DNA of 64,000 bases from Rhypophila decipiens (lineage: Eukaryota; Ascomycota; Sordariomycetes; Sordariales; Naviculisporaceae). The notes below the pieces were generated by a model. It was not told the origin of the DNA, did not search any database, and worked only from the letters and a program-made list of their open reading frames with translations. The DNA lies in NCBI GenBank assembly GCA_033297075.1, contig MU858054.1, positions 186,001 to 250,000 of the forward strand. Direction: 5' to 3'. This document shows positions 1-11,257 of this stretch, piece after piece (within the stretch, counting starts at the first letter, position 1; the number at the start of each line of letters is the position of its first letter). Position numbers and translations under genes: made by a program.

Positions 1-81
1 CTTTCGGGCTGGGGTGCACACATCTACATCATCGAGAAGGACAAGGTCACCAAGAGGCTATTGAAGGGACGGCAAGATTAG
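1..81 (+). CDS. 3' end of an unidentified gene (partial)
   Basis: The first 27 codons of the window are open in frame 1 and end in TAG at 79-81. The visible C-terminus is basic and reads LSGWGAHIYIIEKDKVTKRL followed by a short lysine-rich tail. The gene begins outside the window. I do not recognise the family from 26 residues. The reading as coding rests on the open frame running in from the edge and on the normal convergent arrangement with the Ca-ATPase gene next to it, so it could still be a non-coding coincidence. Confidence 0.45.
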   Translation, partial: LSGWGAHIYIIEKDKVTKRLLKGRQD

Positions 82-700
82 ATGGGCGGCGTTGCAGGGT
101 TGGGAGGCGGAGGTCGGCAGTCGATGCTTGTTTTTATTGGGAGTGGTCGTTAACGAATAGGCACCTTGTGCCATAGAGCAAGGAAAATACGCCAGTGTTG
201 AAGCCAGCCACTACGCGATTTCACGGCTTCTCCTTTCTCTGTGATTACCTTGGCCATGAAACCTCGTCAACGGGGCTTGGTGGAGGCATATACCAGTTAG
301 CGAGCCAGTCGAGCCAGTGATGCTGGTCGTTATGCAAGAATAAATAACACATCTAGAACAAACTACCAGAGGAACAAGGAACTGCATGATTCCCGGTCTG
401 GTAAGCTCCATAGAGAATACAAATGAGATGTTTTATCATTATTTCTTTCCGTTCCGTTTCTCTTTCTTCCTATTTTCTTTTCCCCCCTAAGCCCAGCCAG
501 CCAGACAGTCCAGTAGTCCATACGTACTATACAAAAACAGAACGAGTCTATTACGAGTACAAGGCGGCATAACGCAAAGGCACGCAAAGTGTAGGTCTCT
601 ATCTACATGGACAAGATTCTAAGGCGGGCAGGCGCTAAAACTGTCTGGTATCTCATTTTGCCCTAAAAGGGCTGCTATAGTACATCTAGCTTCTCTTACT
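82..700. other. Intergenic, convergent 3' regions
   Basis: This lies between the tail of the left-edge gene (+) and the stop of the Ca-ATPase gene (-). Pyrimidine- and purine-rich tracts fit 3' untranslated regions. I see no gene or repeat in it. Confidence 0.5.
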
Positions 701-3700
701 CTAATTTTCCTTCTTCGCCTTGGCAGATGCCGAGCTGCTTGATGACGACGTGCTCTGGATGAAAAACGCCCGCTCAATAAGTTTGAGGATCTCGTCGATG
801 ATACTAGTACGCAGTTTCTGTTAGTATATGGTTGGCTAGGAGGCATAAAAGAAGAAACTTACACAACAGGCGCACTAATAATCAAGACCGCCTTCCACTC
901 AGCCCAATTAAGCGGCAAGATGGAGAACAAGGTCTGGAGAATAGGCGTGTAAAGCAGCATAAAGTGCAGCGCCATCGACAAACTAATCGCATAGACGAGC
1001 ATCATGTTATCCCACAGCGGCAAGGTAACCAAAGACTCGCTCGAGGACAGGGCGTTCATGGCGTTGAACATCTCGATCACGACCAGAATAGAGAGCGACA
1101 CGGTCGAGCCGGCCTTGGCCATCTCGTTGCTAAACATCTGGCACCCAATCTCGGGGAACTCGGACGAGCAGCGGTGGAAATGAGAGAGCTGGTAAAAGGT
1201 GATTCGGGGACCTTCCGAGTAGAACATGAACCACCAGGCGTAGCCGGCTACCGTGGCGAGACCGACGTAGGTGCCGATGACGAGGTAGCGGAAAAAGAGC
1301 CATCCGCCGATGAGGGCCTCGTCTCTCTTGCGGGGTTGTCTCCGCATGATGTCGTGGTCGGGGGGGTTGAACGAGAGGGCCGTGGCGGGGAGACCGTCGG
1401 TCACCAGGTTGACCCAGAGAAGCTGGACGGGGATCAGAGCCTCGGGCATTCCCAGGGCAGCGGTCAGGAAGATGGAGACGACCTCGCCGATGTTTGAGGA
1501 GATCAGGTAGCGGATGAACTGCTGGGTGTTGTTGTAGATGGATCTGCCCTCCTCGATGGCGACCTCGATGGTGGCGAAGTTGTCATCGGCGAGGACCATG
1601 TCGGCGGCGAGCTTGGATACATCCGTACCCGAGCCCATGGCTACACCAATGTCTGCCTTCTTGAGGGCCGGGGCGTCGTTGACACCGTCACCAGTCATGG
1701 CAACGACCTCGCCCAGTGACTGGAGAAGGTCAACAAACTTGGTCTTGTGGGAGGGCTCGACACGGGAGAATAGAGAGGCGTGCTTGATAGCCTCCAGCTG
1801 TTCGCTGGGGCTAAGGTTGTCAAACTCGCGACCGGTGAAGCTCTTGCCGGTCAGATCCTCGTCTTGTCCGAATACACCGATTTGACGGCAGATGCTCTCG
1901 GCCGTGTTGCGGTTATCGCCGGTGATGACAATGACACGGATACCAGCGTCCTTGCACTTCTGAATAGAGGGGGCCACCTCGGGACGAGGGGGATCAAGCA
2001 TGCCGACAAGACCGATAAGCGTCAGGTTCTGCTCGAGGGAGGCATATTCACTGGTCGACTTGGCGGTGCTGAGGAGAGGATGGCCACCGACATTGTCGAG
2101 ACTCGCCAGGGCGATAACGCGAAGACCACGGTTACCATACTCGGTGACTTCCTTCAAGAGCAGATCCGAGAGCTTACGGTTCATGGGGACCTTGTTGCCG
2201 TCTGAGCCGAGCAGAGTGTGAGTGCAGCGTTCGATGAGGGATTCGGGGGCGCCCTTGACAAGGAGCTTCTGCTCGTTGCCTTTTTGAACAAGCACCGACA
2301 TGCTCTTGCGATCACGAGAGAACTCATAGGTGGCGAGGCGCTGGTATCTCTTCTCGTGCCACGCGCTGGCATAGTGAACACGGTCTTGGGGATGGCAATC
2401 GACAGGAGGGCAGGGGCCGATCTTCTCGGCGAGAACGCGGAGTGCTCCCTCGGTGGGTTCACCGACATTGGTAAAGGTGGCAGAGTGGGTGTGATAGTCG
2501 AGCTTGGCGTCATTGCAAAGGGCAGCCACCTCGGCGATTTGGAGGACAGTCGGAGAAGTCTGGATAATATCCTCAACGACCTTGCCATTGCGCTTGATGG
2601 CGCCCTTTGGCTCGAAAGTTGTGCCCTCGACATCGAGCTCCTCAAGGTCAGAGCCATCCTTGTTGAAATATACGACTTTAGCGACGCTCATCTGGTTGGT
2701 AGTGAGTGTGCCGGTCTTGTCCGAGCAAATCACACTGCAGCTTCCCAGAGTCTCGACAGACGGCAAGCTCCTTACAACAGCGTTCTTGGCAGCCATCTTG
2801 CGGGTTCCCAGAGCCAAGCAGGTGGTGATGACAACGGCAAGGCCTTCGGGAATAGCAGCGACACCAAGGGACACGGCGATCTTGAGATAGTAGATGGCCC
2901 CCTTGGTCCAGTTCCCGTGGCTGGGATCGGCGAAGTTGGGAATGTTGATGAGCCAGACCAGGATACAAATAATGGTAATGACCTTTGCGAGTTGGTCGCC
3001 AAAGTCATTGAGTTTCTGCTTCAGGGGCGTGGGTTCCGAGATCTGGGCGGTAATGCTCTCGTGGATATCGCCAATGGCGGTGTTCGAACCAGTCAAGACA
3101 ACCACCGCCTTGGCGTGGCCAGTGACAACCGTGGTACCAGAGAAAAGCATGTTGACCTGATCCTGCAAGACCGCCTTGTCGTCGTCCACAACCGCACTGC
3201 AGTCCTTGCCCACGCTCTCACTCTCTCCAGTGAGAATGGCCTGGTCAACCGCGAAGCTGTTGCTCTCGATCGAGACCAGGCGGCAGTCGGCGGGAATACG
3301 AGCGCCAACCGAGACGTCGACGATATCACCGGGAACCAGCTCCTCGGCCTTGACTCTTGAGATATGACCATTGCGCACAACATTGGCCTCGTTGGCCGAG
3401 TATTCTTGAAGCGCCGCGATCGCCTTCTCGGCACTGCTCTCCTGGGAGACGCCGACGACGGCATTGAGGATCAGGATCGTAAGAATAACGGCCGGGTCGA
3501 CGAAGGCACTCCATCCACCTTCGTCTTCGAAAAGTGCAAGAGCAAACGAGATACCAGCAGAACCGAGGAGAATGAGGACGAGCTGGTCCTTGAACTGCTC
3601 AAGGATAAGCTCCCATATGGGAGTAGGCGGTTCTTCTGGGATAGCTGGACGGATGAATGTTAGCATTCAAAGACATGATGTCTGCGAGGGAGAAGAAAGA

Positions 3701-3836
3701 AATGCGATTTTGACTTACAGTTCTTGCCATGCTTGGCGCGTTGGCTTGTTACTTGCGCATCGGTCAATCCTGTAGCCGGATTGACTCCCAGCGAACTGAG
3801 GACCTCGTCGGTCGACTTTGCGAACGCATTCTCCAT
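701..3836 (-). CDS. nca-1: SERCA-type P-type Ca2+-ATPase (NCA-1 like)
   Basis: P2A ATPase that pumps cytosolic Ca2+ into the endoplasmic reticulum or related compartments. Exons on the minus strand: 3836-3719, 3644-863, 803-701; 1000 residues, the usual SERCA length. The small first exon encodes the cation-ATPase N-terminus ([20 protein letters not shown]) and joins in phase to [17 protein letters not shown]. Seen in order: actuator TGES near residue 180, PEGL in M4 near 305, phosphorylation motif [10 protein letters not shown] near 350, KGAPE in the nucleotide domain, TGDGVNDAP near 700, and the C-terminal helices. The last exon reads [14 protein letters not shown] then a serine run and ends in KKEN, a match to a KKxx ER-retrieval signal. 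Splice signals are GTAAGT/CAG and GTAAGT/TAG. Family identity is secure; subcellular location is inferred from family and tail. Confidence 0.95.
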
Positions 3837-5679
3837 GCTTGCGATATCACCAAGAAAAGGTGGAGGGGATGCGCGTCGCTACTAATGCAATCACAGGAAG
3901 CAATCTATGCTCCTTGGGGCACTTTGGAAAAGAAGAAACGTAAATGTAGAATTTCGAATAGAATAGGTAGCTCCCTGATTTTTCCAGCCAAGGAAATCAC
4001 AAAAGCTTATGGAGAGACCATGAGCCAGAAGCTGTGACGTGTCCAAATCTTTGAGACTGAACAATGAAGACAAGCGAGTGATTGAAGTCAAACAGCTGTC
4101 AGAACTTCGAGGATTGGCAACTGAAAATAAGTTCAAGAGACACAAGGTGAATGGAGGTGGCAGAGATTCAGGGTTAGCCTTGCTGAAATACTGAGCTCCA
4201 GGCTCTGCTGCGACGTGGCCAGTTCAAGACATTTTGCCCCCCTCGTTAGTGGATTTTAGGCCTAGCCCGGGTTAGCCTTGTCTGGACCAGCAAGGTTCCC
4301 ACGCGCCCCCAACCCGACTTTCAGCCCACAGGCCGGCAGCCCTGCCATGCTCCGCAACCCCACGCTCCCGGGTTCTGGAAGCCAATCGAAATTGGTGATG
4401 ATGGCAGGTGCAGACTTGTCCGTCAATTTGGTCCTTACCGATATCCGGGATATGAGCACAACATGGCGAGTACACGGACTACACCTACCAAACTGGGTAG
4501 GTGATTTTCACAGCGACACATTTTCAACACTATACGAGATAAACATGGAGAATGTTATCAAGAATTCAGTAAACCCAAATGGGCAAAAGCTTGCCCGGGC
4601 ACATGAAGTGGAGTGAGTGTGAGCCTGCGCTAGAAGATGACAGAACTTTCGGCCTGCCACACCCGATTTTTGTGGCACCCCGAACGAGCTTCCATTGTCG
4701 ATTTAAACCTCTGCAGGGGTAAATTTTGTTAGTTCGAGTGACTTTGCCAGGGGGTTACTATAGATGGTAAAGCTGCTGATCATCGCACCAAAATCACACC
4801 AAGATCGCAGCAAGATCACCTGTTTCTCGTATCTTCGGCCAAGAACGCCACGAGAATCCTACAGAATACTGATGACTTTGTCTGCTCTAAGACCCTGGTT
4901 TATTGTAGTACTTTGTACCGATCTAACAAAAAAAACCCCGGCAGAGGTGTATTATTCAGGTCCATATTCGGGTCTACCCATCAAAGAGCTGCTCGGCAGG
5001 GTCGACCCAATGGGGACTCGGTACCTTGCGGCAAGCGCTACGTACGGCATCTAAGACATTTGCAAAGAGTATCCCGCTACAGACCGGTAACACGAGGATG
5101 TGGTATAAACTGCTACCATTGGGGATCTAATGAGCGGGAGCTGAGCTTTTGAGCACAAGGCTTTTCAATATTTATTACCGGTTCTTACGCAGATGGAAGC
5201 TCAATATATCCAATTGCTCAGGGACCCCTCCCTGGTTGCTTGTATGATAGAAAGACACACACTCCCCTTTTTTCATGATATGAACCGTTTATAGTGTATT
5301 TGCCAGGCATTTTCATAGCCTTCTGCCAAGTAATAAATTTTGCTTTGCCTGAAGCTCTTGGAAGCGAACAGGTGCACATGTCAACTCAAGATGAATGTTT
5401 CGTACAGTATACCGTATGTGGTAAATACCCAGGAGAAATTTAGAACTACTGTTTACCCCGCCAACCCCACCTCCACCAGGCTCTCAAATAAACAATTACC
5501 GTGATAAGATAGGGTACAGAGGCAGCCAGCTTAAATTCACAACGCAAGGCAGCTACGAAACAAACCTACTGTTCTTCTAACATCCCAAGTTCCAGAGACT
5601 TTAGGATATACAATAGGTAGCCATCGAAACAGCAAACAGCAAGAAAAGAAAGGAGCTGCCAGAAAAGAGAAGCGCCAAA
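3837..5679. promoter_or_regulatory. Divergent intergenic region, Ca-ATPase / cofactor A
   Basis: 1.8 kb separates two divergently read genes and should hold both promoters. A CCAAT box at 4382-4386 faces an ATTGG at 4391-4395. Short open frames here have no conserved features and I do not call them genes. No tRNA-like B box was found. Confidence 0.4.
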
Positions 5680-6105
5680 ATGGCCCCTCCATCAGCCCTC
5701 ACCATCGCAGCCCAATCCGTCCAGCGTCTCGTCAAAGAAGAGTCGTACTACCACAAGGAGCAAGCCCAACAAGAAGAGCGCATCAAGAAGCTCCAGGACG
5801 CCATCGAGGCCAAGAGTGCAGACCTCGACAGCAACGCCGAATATGTCCTCAAGCAAGAGGTATGTTACATGGTGTGAATGAATACTCGCCGGTTCACTTA
5901 ACTTACCCGATGCGTTCGTTAGCAAACCGCTCTGGAAGAGACCAAAAAGGTCTTCGACCCTTTGGTAGAGCGGATAGTCAAGTCCGTACAGACCCTCGAG
6001 GAGCAGATCGCCATCTCGGAGAGCGAGGGGACTGCTTCGGAGGAGGAGTTGCACAAGGCCAAGGAGGCACTTGCTGCAGGCCAGAAAGTGTCCGGGTTAG
6101 AATAA
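5680..6105 (+). CDS. rbl2: Tubulin-specific chaperone A (TBCA/Rbl2)
   Basis: Small helical chaperone that captures beta-tubulin in the tubulin folding pathway. Exons 5680-5859 and 5923-6105 give 120 residues, the normal family length. The protein is an almost uninterrupted alpha-helical/coiled-coil sequence. It starts MAPPSALTIAAQSVQRLVKE, has the conserved LVKEESYYHKE segment, and continues after the intron as QTALEETKKVFDPLVERI. The intron has a GTATGT donor and a TTAG acceptor and falls between codons. It ends only about 200 bp from the stop of the convergent THO7 gene, so the 3' untranslated regions may overlap. Identity comes from length, helical pattern and recognisable family sequence. 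Confidence 0.9.
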
Positions 6106-6306
6106 AGAGTTTGATAAACCCTTGGCTTCGTGGGCGGGGCTTTCAAGGATTGGTTCTTTTATTTGATTTATTTACCGTCATTGATGGGTATTGGTATTGA
6201 GGGAGGTAGGAAGATGCCGGCTCAAGACTAGCATAATATTCTTTAAGCTCGCTTCCACAACATTGAAAAAGCTCTTCTTCGACGAGCTGGCTACCCACGG
6301 CGCTTT

Positions 6307-7518
6307 CTACGTGGTATCCATTTTGTCCTCGGAACTGTCCTCACCATCAACAACTATCTGGGGGGTATCTTCCGCTGGAAGTGGCGTGAGGGGGCTGTCG
6401 GGCTCTTCTTCCTTCTGCTCATGCTCCTCTTCCTTCTGCTCCTGCTCCTCTTGTTCAACCTCGTTCTTTATATCATTCATGTCAACATCCCCGTCCTCCT
6501 TTTCTTCACCACGATCCACAGATGCTTCTCGACTTGGGGCTTGGCTATCACTCCTCGAAAATGAAGCACCGGCAACATCATTTGGCGGCTTGAGATGTGA
6601 TATTTGGCTGTCCTGATCCGGGGTTTCGCGTGCTGGGGTCCGGCCACCGTACGCCGAGAGAGGACGGGGTGTCCCCGCGATATCTCCGTTCTCTGTACCA
6701 TGACCGCTGCTCTTGGGGATAAGCCCGCTCTCTGGCCGAGGCGTATTACTTCCGCTGGCAAGACCAGGTCTGGGGGTCTGTCCAGCTTCCGCATCTCCTG
6801 CATCACCGTCACCGCCCATGCCCTCGCGACGCTCGACCTCTTCTTTCTCGTCGCGGATCAGGCGCCGTAGACGCATGCTCTCATCCATAATGCGGGCAAA
6901 CTGGTCGCGACGCTCCTGCCATGTGACACCGTAGGTCTTGCTCTCCGCCTCCAACTCTGCAATCTCCTCTTCCAGCTTCCGAAGATTAGCAGCCTGCTCC
7001 GTTCGTGCGCGCAAGGAAGGGTTACTCGTGATCTTATCGGCGAGTTCGTCAAACTTCTTGCGCTGTTCGAGCGTCGCGCGTGCTTGGTCGAGTTGGAGAC
7101 GTAGGCTAGCGGTGTTGTCTCGTACGGCTTGTGAAGTCTTGATGATGCGCTCTCGCTCGGCTGTGTATCGCTGTCGCTCCTGCTCGTTGGCCGTCATGAG
7201 GAACTGGAGGCGAGCGATGCTGCTGTCAAAGGCCGCGAAGTCCAATGTGATAGCTTCTTTGGTTTGAACGAGCTCCTGAAGCACAAACTCGCGCGACGAC
7301 CCGACAACCGGTGAGGATGCATCATGATCTGCTGAGGAATCCTGGCCATTGGTCTCGGGCGGTGGAGTCGCTGTTTGACGCGCCCCAGAGGCGATGATTG
7401 TGTGCAGAGTATTGAGGCGCTTTGTAACCCGCTTAAAGGGTTTCTCCTCTACGCTGAGGAGGCGTGCTTTGTGCAGCTCATTCTCCTCCTGATCGTCGAG
7501 CAAGCCCCATGAGGCCAT
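6307..7518 (-). CDS. THO complex subunit 7 family protein
   Basis: THO couples transcription elongation to mRNA packaging and export. A single exon of 403 residues. The N-terminus has the family signature ...DDQEENELHKARLLSVEEKPFKR... followed by a coiled coil over about residues 75-230 (long Glu/Arg/Gln heptads such as LRKLEEEIAELEAESKTY). The C-terminal half is low-complexity and ends in an acidic Glu/Gln repeat followed by a Pro-rich acidic tail, as in other filamentous fungi. The start at 7518 is the first ATG and begins the conserved block directly. The gene is convergent with cofactor A and divergent with Elongin A. Residues after about 240 are fast-evolving and give no functional information. 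Confidence 0.85.
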   Translation of the reverse strand: MASWGLLDDQEENELHKARLLSVEEKPFKRVTKRLNTLHTIIASGARQTATPPPETNGQDSSADHDASSPVVGSSREFVLQELVQTKEAITLDFAAFDSSIARLQFLMTANEQERQRYTAERERIIKTSQAVRDNTASLRLQLDQARATLEQRKKFDELADKITSNPSLRARTEQAANLRKLEEEIAELEAESKTYGVTWQERRDQFARIMDESMRLRRLIRDEKEEVERREGMGGDGDAGDAEAGQTPRPGLASGSNTPRPESGLIPKSSGHGTENGDIAGTPRPLSAYGGRTPARETPDQDSQISHLKPPNDVAGASFSRSDSQAPSREASVDRGEEKEDGDVDMNDIKNEVEQEEQEQKEEEHEQKEEEPDSPLTPLPAEDTPQIVVDGEDSSEDKMDTT

Positions 7519-8321
7519 CCTTGAAATCCTTCAGAGGGACTGCGCCGGTTAGTCTTTCCAGAACATGTGGCTGAGGGTTTGAACGAAAGGAGAAAGTGGC
7601 TTTGTTTTACCTTTTGCGCTTATATCGCTGAATAATACGTGATGCGATAGCAATTAAGCTTAATAATTCTTCGACAAAGCGTGGCTGATAATTTGTACTG
7701 AAGAGTGAATGAAGCTTGCTGTTGAACTTTGGGAGGTTTTCTCGCTGTGAAGATGCGGCCAATGACAGGGCATGCATGTTGAGCCCCGCGGCACCTTCCC
7801 AGCCTCATCGCTTGGTGGGGCTTCAGCCGCAAAGGTTCCTTTATCGCTCGCTTATTTAAGCTCGGGTATCCGTAACCACACGGGTTTCCGGCGTCAACTG
7901 CTCTCACGAACACACACAGAAACTCGAACTCTTATGAAGGTTTCTTGCTCTCTCTTGACTCATAAAAACATGCTGTTCAATAGACTTGCGGGATCACCAG
8001 ATCATTGTAAATACCATCGTTCTCGGTCCCCAGGGTAGTTCTTGTTCTTCAAAGTGCGACGAGGAGGGCCTGTTATAATTAACACCACTTCCATCAACCA
8101 CCATCGGCAAACACTTCGAACTGGCATCATTACCTCAGGCTTTTTCGCGGCAACAGTATCAATCGGAACTGGAAAGTCACTCGGCACACTGCGGTGCTTC
8201 GAAGATTCCTGTCATCCAAACTCAAAACGACGGTTGACCCACAGCCAGTCATTCAACTTCAATCTCATCTTCCTCTTCTTGCATAAAAAGGGTTTCTCAA
8301 GCCCCCCAAATTTTTTCCAAA
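7519..8321. promoter_or_regulatory. Divergent promoter region, THO7 / Elongin A
   Basis: 800 bp lie between two divergent starts. There is a CCAAT box at 7759-7763 and an AT-rich TTATTTAAG near 7851. Pyrimidine-rich runs precede the Elongin A start. No gene is seen. Confidence 0.4.
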
Positions 8322-9809
8322 ATGGCACCTCGAAGTTTAGCTGAGATGTGCGTCAGAGTCGCAATGGTCAACGTCAACCTCATTACCGGATTCGGCGACC
8401 TGCCCGTCAACGACAACATGAGAGAAATCCTCCGTGCTGTGAGAACAGCCGAACATCTACGATCCATTGAGTTGGGCACTAGCGACCCCCATATCTATGA
8501 GGAAACCGAACCGATTTGGAAGCGCCTCATTCAAAGGAAATTCTTCATTCTTCAACGCGAAAACAACTGGGCTCCCGACAAGCCCGAGAACTGGCACAAA
8601 GTATGGGACCGCTACCAGCAAACATCAGACGCAGCCCAAGCAGACGCCATCGCAATGCTCCAAGCCGCCGTCGCAGCCAACAATGAGAAGAAGGAATCCA
8701 ACAAAGCAACCATCGTCAACGCAAGCGAGCTGCGTGGGCTTGGTGCTAAGGAGCCTCGGAAGACGACTCATTGGTCGGCCCAACAACCCAAGAAGCCGAA
8801 CAAAACCTTCATCCAAAAGGCCAGGAACCAAGTCCGCCAGGAAGTCAGTCGTTTTCGACCCGCCAATGCACCTCGCAATCTGCCCGTGGGCTTAGGTAAA
8901 GTCGAGCGGGCCCCAGAGAGTATGATCAACGACAAACGCATCGAGCAACAGTACAATCCGCACAAGCGGATTGCTACTGCACAGCAGGTCATCAGAGCCC
9001 CACAAAGCCGACCTTCCTCAAACCCTGAGAGTCTCGCGGCTGATCGTGAGCGGAAGGAAAGGGAGGAACGCCTCCTACGCATCAAAGGTGGAAGTACCAA
9101 AGGTGGAGCAGACAAGAAGTCGCCGCCTCCTCCAACCATTCTGCAGTTCGACGACGACGACAACTTCGCCAGTGGTACTTCAGGGCAGAATGCCGACTTT
9201 GATGATCTCTTTGGTAACGAACCCCCTTCTCCAAAGACTAGATCTTCAACCAATTCCCGAAAAGCCAAATCCTCACTGCGCGACTATGATGATCTTTTTG
9301 GCGACGAACCTTCTTCTCACAAGATCAAATCGGCAACAAATTCCGGAAAGGCCAAATCCTCACTGCTTGACATCGACTCGATCGAATCACTCCATACCGA
9401 GTCATCTGGATCATCATCAGCTCGCAGCAATTCCACGAGCTCGAGGCCATCAATTGCAGGCCCGCCTGCTGACCGCCGTCGCGGTGGTCTGTTATCTGCA
9501 GCACCCGGCACTGGCAAAACACCAGTCAGAATTTCCCACATTACCAAATCGCCTCCAGCTGTGGGAAAGTCTACTGCTACCACCTCGGCCCCAGCATCCG
9601 GACATTGTGGCAACCCCGTCGGCTCATTCAACGCTTCAAGTGTTGCTCACAAGACTCTGAGTTCAATGACTGCAGAGGATGCTCAAAATATTGAATTCAA
9701 CATTCCGGCTACCTCTCCAGGACCGAGCGGAGCACCCCAACCACGCCGCATCATCAAGCGCAAGCCGTCTGTCAACTGCCTCGTGCCCAACAAGCGAGCC
9801 CGCAAATAG
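8322..9809 (+). CDS. Elongin-A-like protein (BC box and F-box-like)
   Basis: Elongin A binds RNA polymerase II and, through an Elongin C-binding BC box, acts in Pol II elongation or ubiquitylation. A single exon, 495 residues. Residues 1-90 carry the diagnostic region: a BC box (LAEMCVRVAMVNVNLITGFG), then DLPVNDNMREILRAV, then the F-box-like segment EPIWKRLIQRKFF. The middle (about 100-240) is basic, with PNKTFIQKARNQVRQ and many Arg/Lys. The remainder is disordered, Ser/Pro rich and ends in a nuclear-type basic tail (NKRARK). A 29-residue unit beginning [FY]DDLFG is tandemly duplicated at 9198-9284 and 9285-9371. Family assignment rests on the N-terminal 90 residues; the tail is not conserved. 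Confidence 0.82.
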   Translation: MAPRSLAEMCVRVAMVNVNLITGFGDLPVNDNMREILRAVRTAEHLRSIELGTSDPHIYEETEPIWKRLIQRKFFILQRENNWAPDKPENWHKVWDRYQQTSDAAQADAIAMLQAAVAANNEKKESNKATIVNASELRGLGAKEPRKTTHWSAQQPKKPNKTFIQKARNQVRQEVSRFRPANAPRNLPVGLGKVERAPESMINDKRIEQQYNPHKRIATAQQVIRAPQSRPSSNPESLAADRERKEREERLLRIKGGSTKGGADKKSPPPPTILQFDDDDNFASGTSGQNADFDDLFGNEPPSPKTRSSTNSRKAKSSLRDYDDLFGDEPSSHKIKSATNSGKAKSSLLDIDSIESLHTESSGSSSARSNSTSSRPSIAGPPADRRRGGLLSAAPGTGKTPVRISHITKSPPAVGKSTATTSAPASGHCGNPVGSFNASSVAHKTLSSMTAEDAQNIEFNIPATSPGPSGAPQPRRIIKRKPSVNCLVPNKRARK

Positions 9810-11257
9810 GCTTGTGGAGGCAGAACATCCCAACTGATGTCTTACTACCTTTAGCACGCCATCACCCGAGCCGAAGCTGGCAGGACATCGTCCCAATCGA
9901 TTCAGGTTCTATCCAAGTATGTCAGGTGGATCATCAAGGACGGGAATGGGTTAAGACGAATTTAGAGCCCGTGTCTCTACGTCTACTTGTTTTCTTTTCT
10001 ATGTAATTCTCATATTGGTCGGTCAAGATTGCAAGCAAGTCTGCTATTTGGTGGCAAAGGAAACTACAGGACCGGCGTTATATATGGTACGAAATGGGAG
10101 GGAAATGCCCATGTCTATACCCTTGCTTACTAGATTTCTTTAGGCGGATTTGTTTTTCTCACGATGTTTATGATATACCCAAGTTCTACACGACTTATAC
10201 GTTTATTAGGCGAGCGAGTTTAAGTTTGATGGGAAATAGAAATACATGTGTCTCACGTCTTTTCTCAGTGCTATATTATTTATTCCAAAGTGTACATGTA
10301 TATACCAAGTAGTGTTGAGTGCCTTGTCTCCCTTTCGGGAAATTTGCGTCTTTGACAACGCTTATAGCCCGAAATAAAAATCATGATTTAAATACTTTGG
10401 TGTATAGGATATATCAGTCCGTCAATCAGTAACCCGTGGTATCAAACTTTTCAAACGGTCAAATACCATGGCTGTTGATACTATTCCCAGTGTTGATTGG
10501 GTATTGTATTGCCCTCGTTCCTGAGTTATCCTCTTGCCTCTCGGGGCGATAGTAGTAGGTAGGTGAAGGATATTTTTCGGTTTTCGGGTATCCTGAATTA
10601 CGCCAGGTCTTGATCTTGTCAAAGTGACCGGACCATTCTTTTAAACACAAGGACCGGCATTTAGGGCACCTACCTACCTAGGTATCTACTACGCTGAATA
10701 TATGTGGGACGTGTTTGCAAGATTAGCCCTAGAGAAGATTATAAAATCCTTCAGGGACAAGTGGAAAAGAAGTATTTCACATTATGGACAAATGTCTGTA
10801 CATCGGTCTGCGCAAGTAGATCGTCCACAACTTCGTTAGATCGCACGCGTTCCCTCGCTTGACACTCACTCATCTCGGTGGTGTATCAGGAGGACGTATG
10901 ACCAGACACTGAAATCAACAGAATAGCAGATCCTTAACATTAGTACAGGTCTGTTGAATCTGGGGCGTGGCACGAGTAGCGGATAGATCGAGGGCCAAAA
11001 AAAAAGATGTCAAAACTGTCTTGATATATTGAATATGATCACGCCGCACACATATGAAGGGACAGATAGGCCACCCGTCGTAGCAGCTATACGCCCTTCA
11101 TCTTCTTCCCTCGTTCATGTCGTCCATGAAAATGAAAACGCCCATTCCTTTCGTGTCGTCCGTGCCTACGAGCGAGCGAGGCTACGTAGGGTTACGCCAT
11201 GCCACTGGTAGCCAAACCCGCCAAAATAAAACATTGCTTCCCTAGTATGTACGTAGT
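9810..11257. other. Intergenic, convergent; one copy of a dispersed 27-bp motif
   Basis: 1.4 kb lie between the ends of Elongin A (+) and Rub1 (-). The stretch includes a 10-bp palindrome TACCTAGGTA at 10675-10684, next to TACCTACC repeats. At 10953-10980 it has a copy of the motif also found in the hairpin near 39.4 kb. No gene is seen. Confidence 0.5.
10953..10980 (+). repeat. Dispersed motif copy A (TCTGGGGCGTGGCACGAGTA)
   Basis: This 28-bp stretch matches 39463-39490 with two G/A differences, one inserted base and a differing first base. It also matches the reverse complement of the left arm of the hairpin at 39382-39428. The flanks do not match, so only this short block is shared. Function is unknown. 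Confidence 0.6.

Noticed and set aside
832..3360. Long open frames on the plus strand (up to 380 codons)
   Set aside because: They lie antisense to the Ca-ATPase exon, whose motifs are unambiguous, and encode no recognisable protein. High-GC codon usage produces such shadows.
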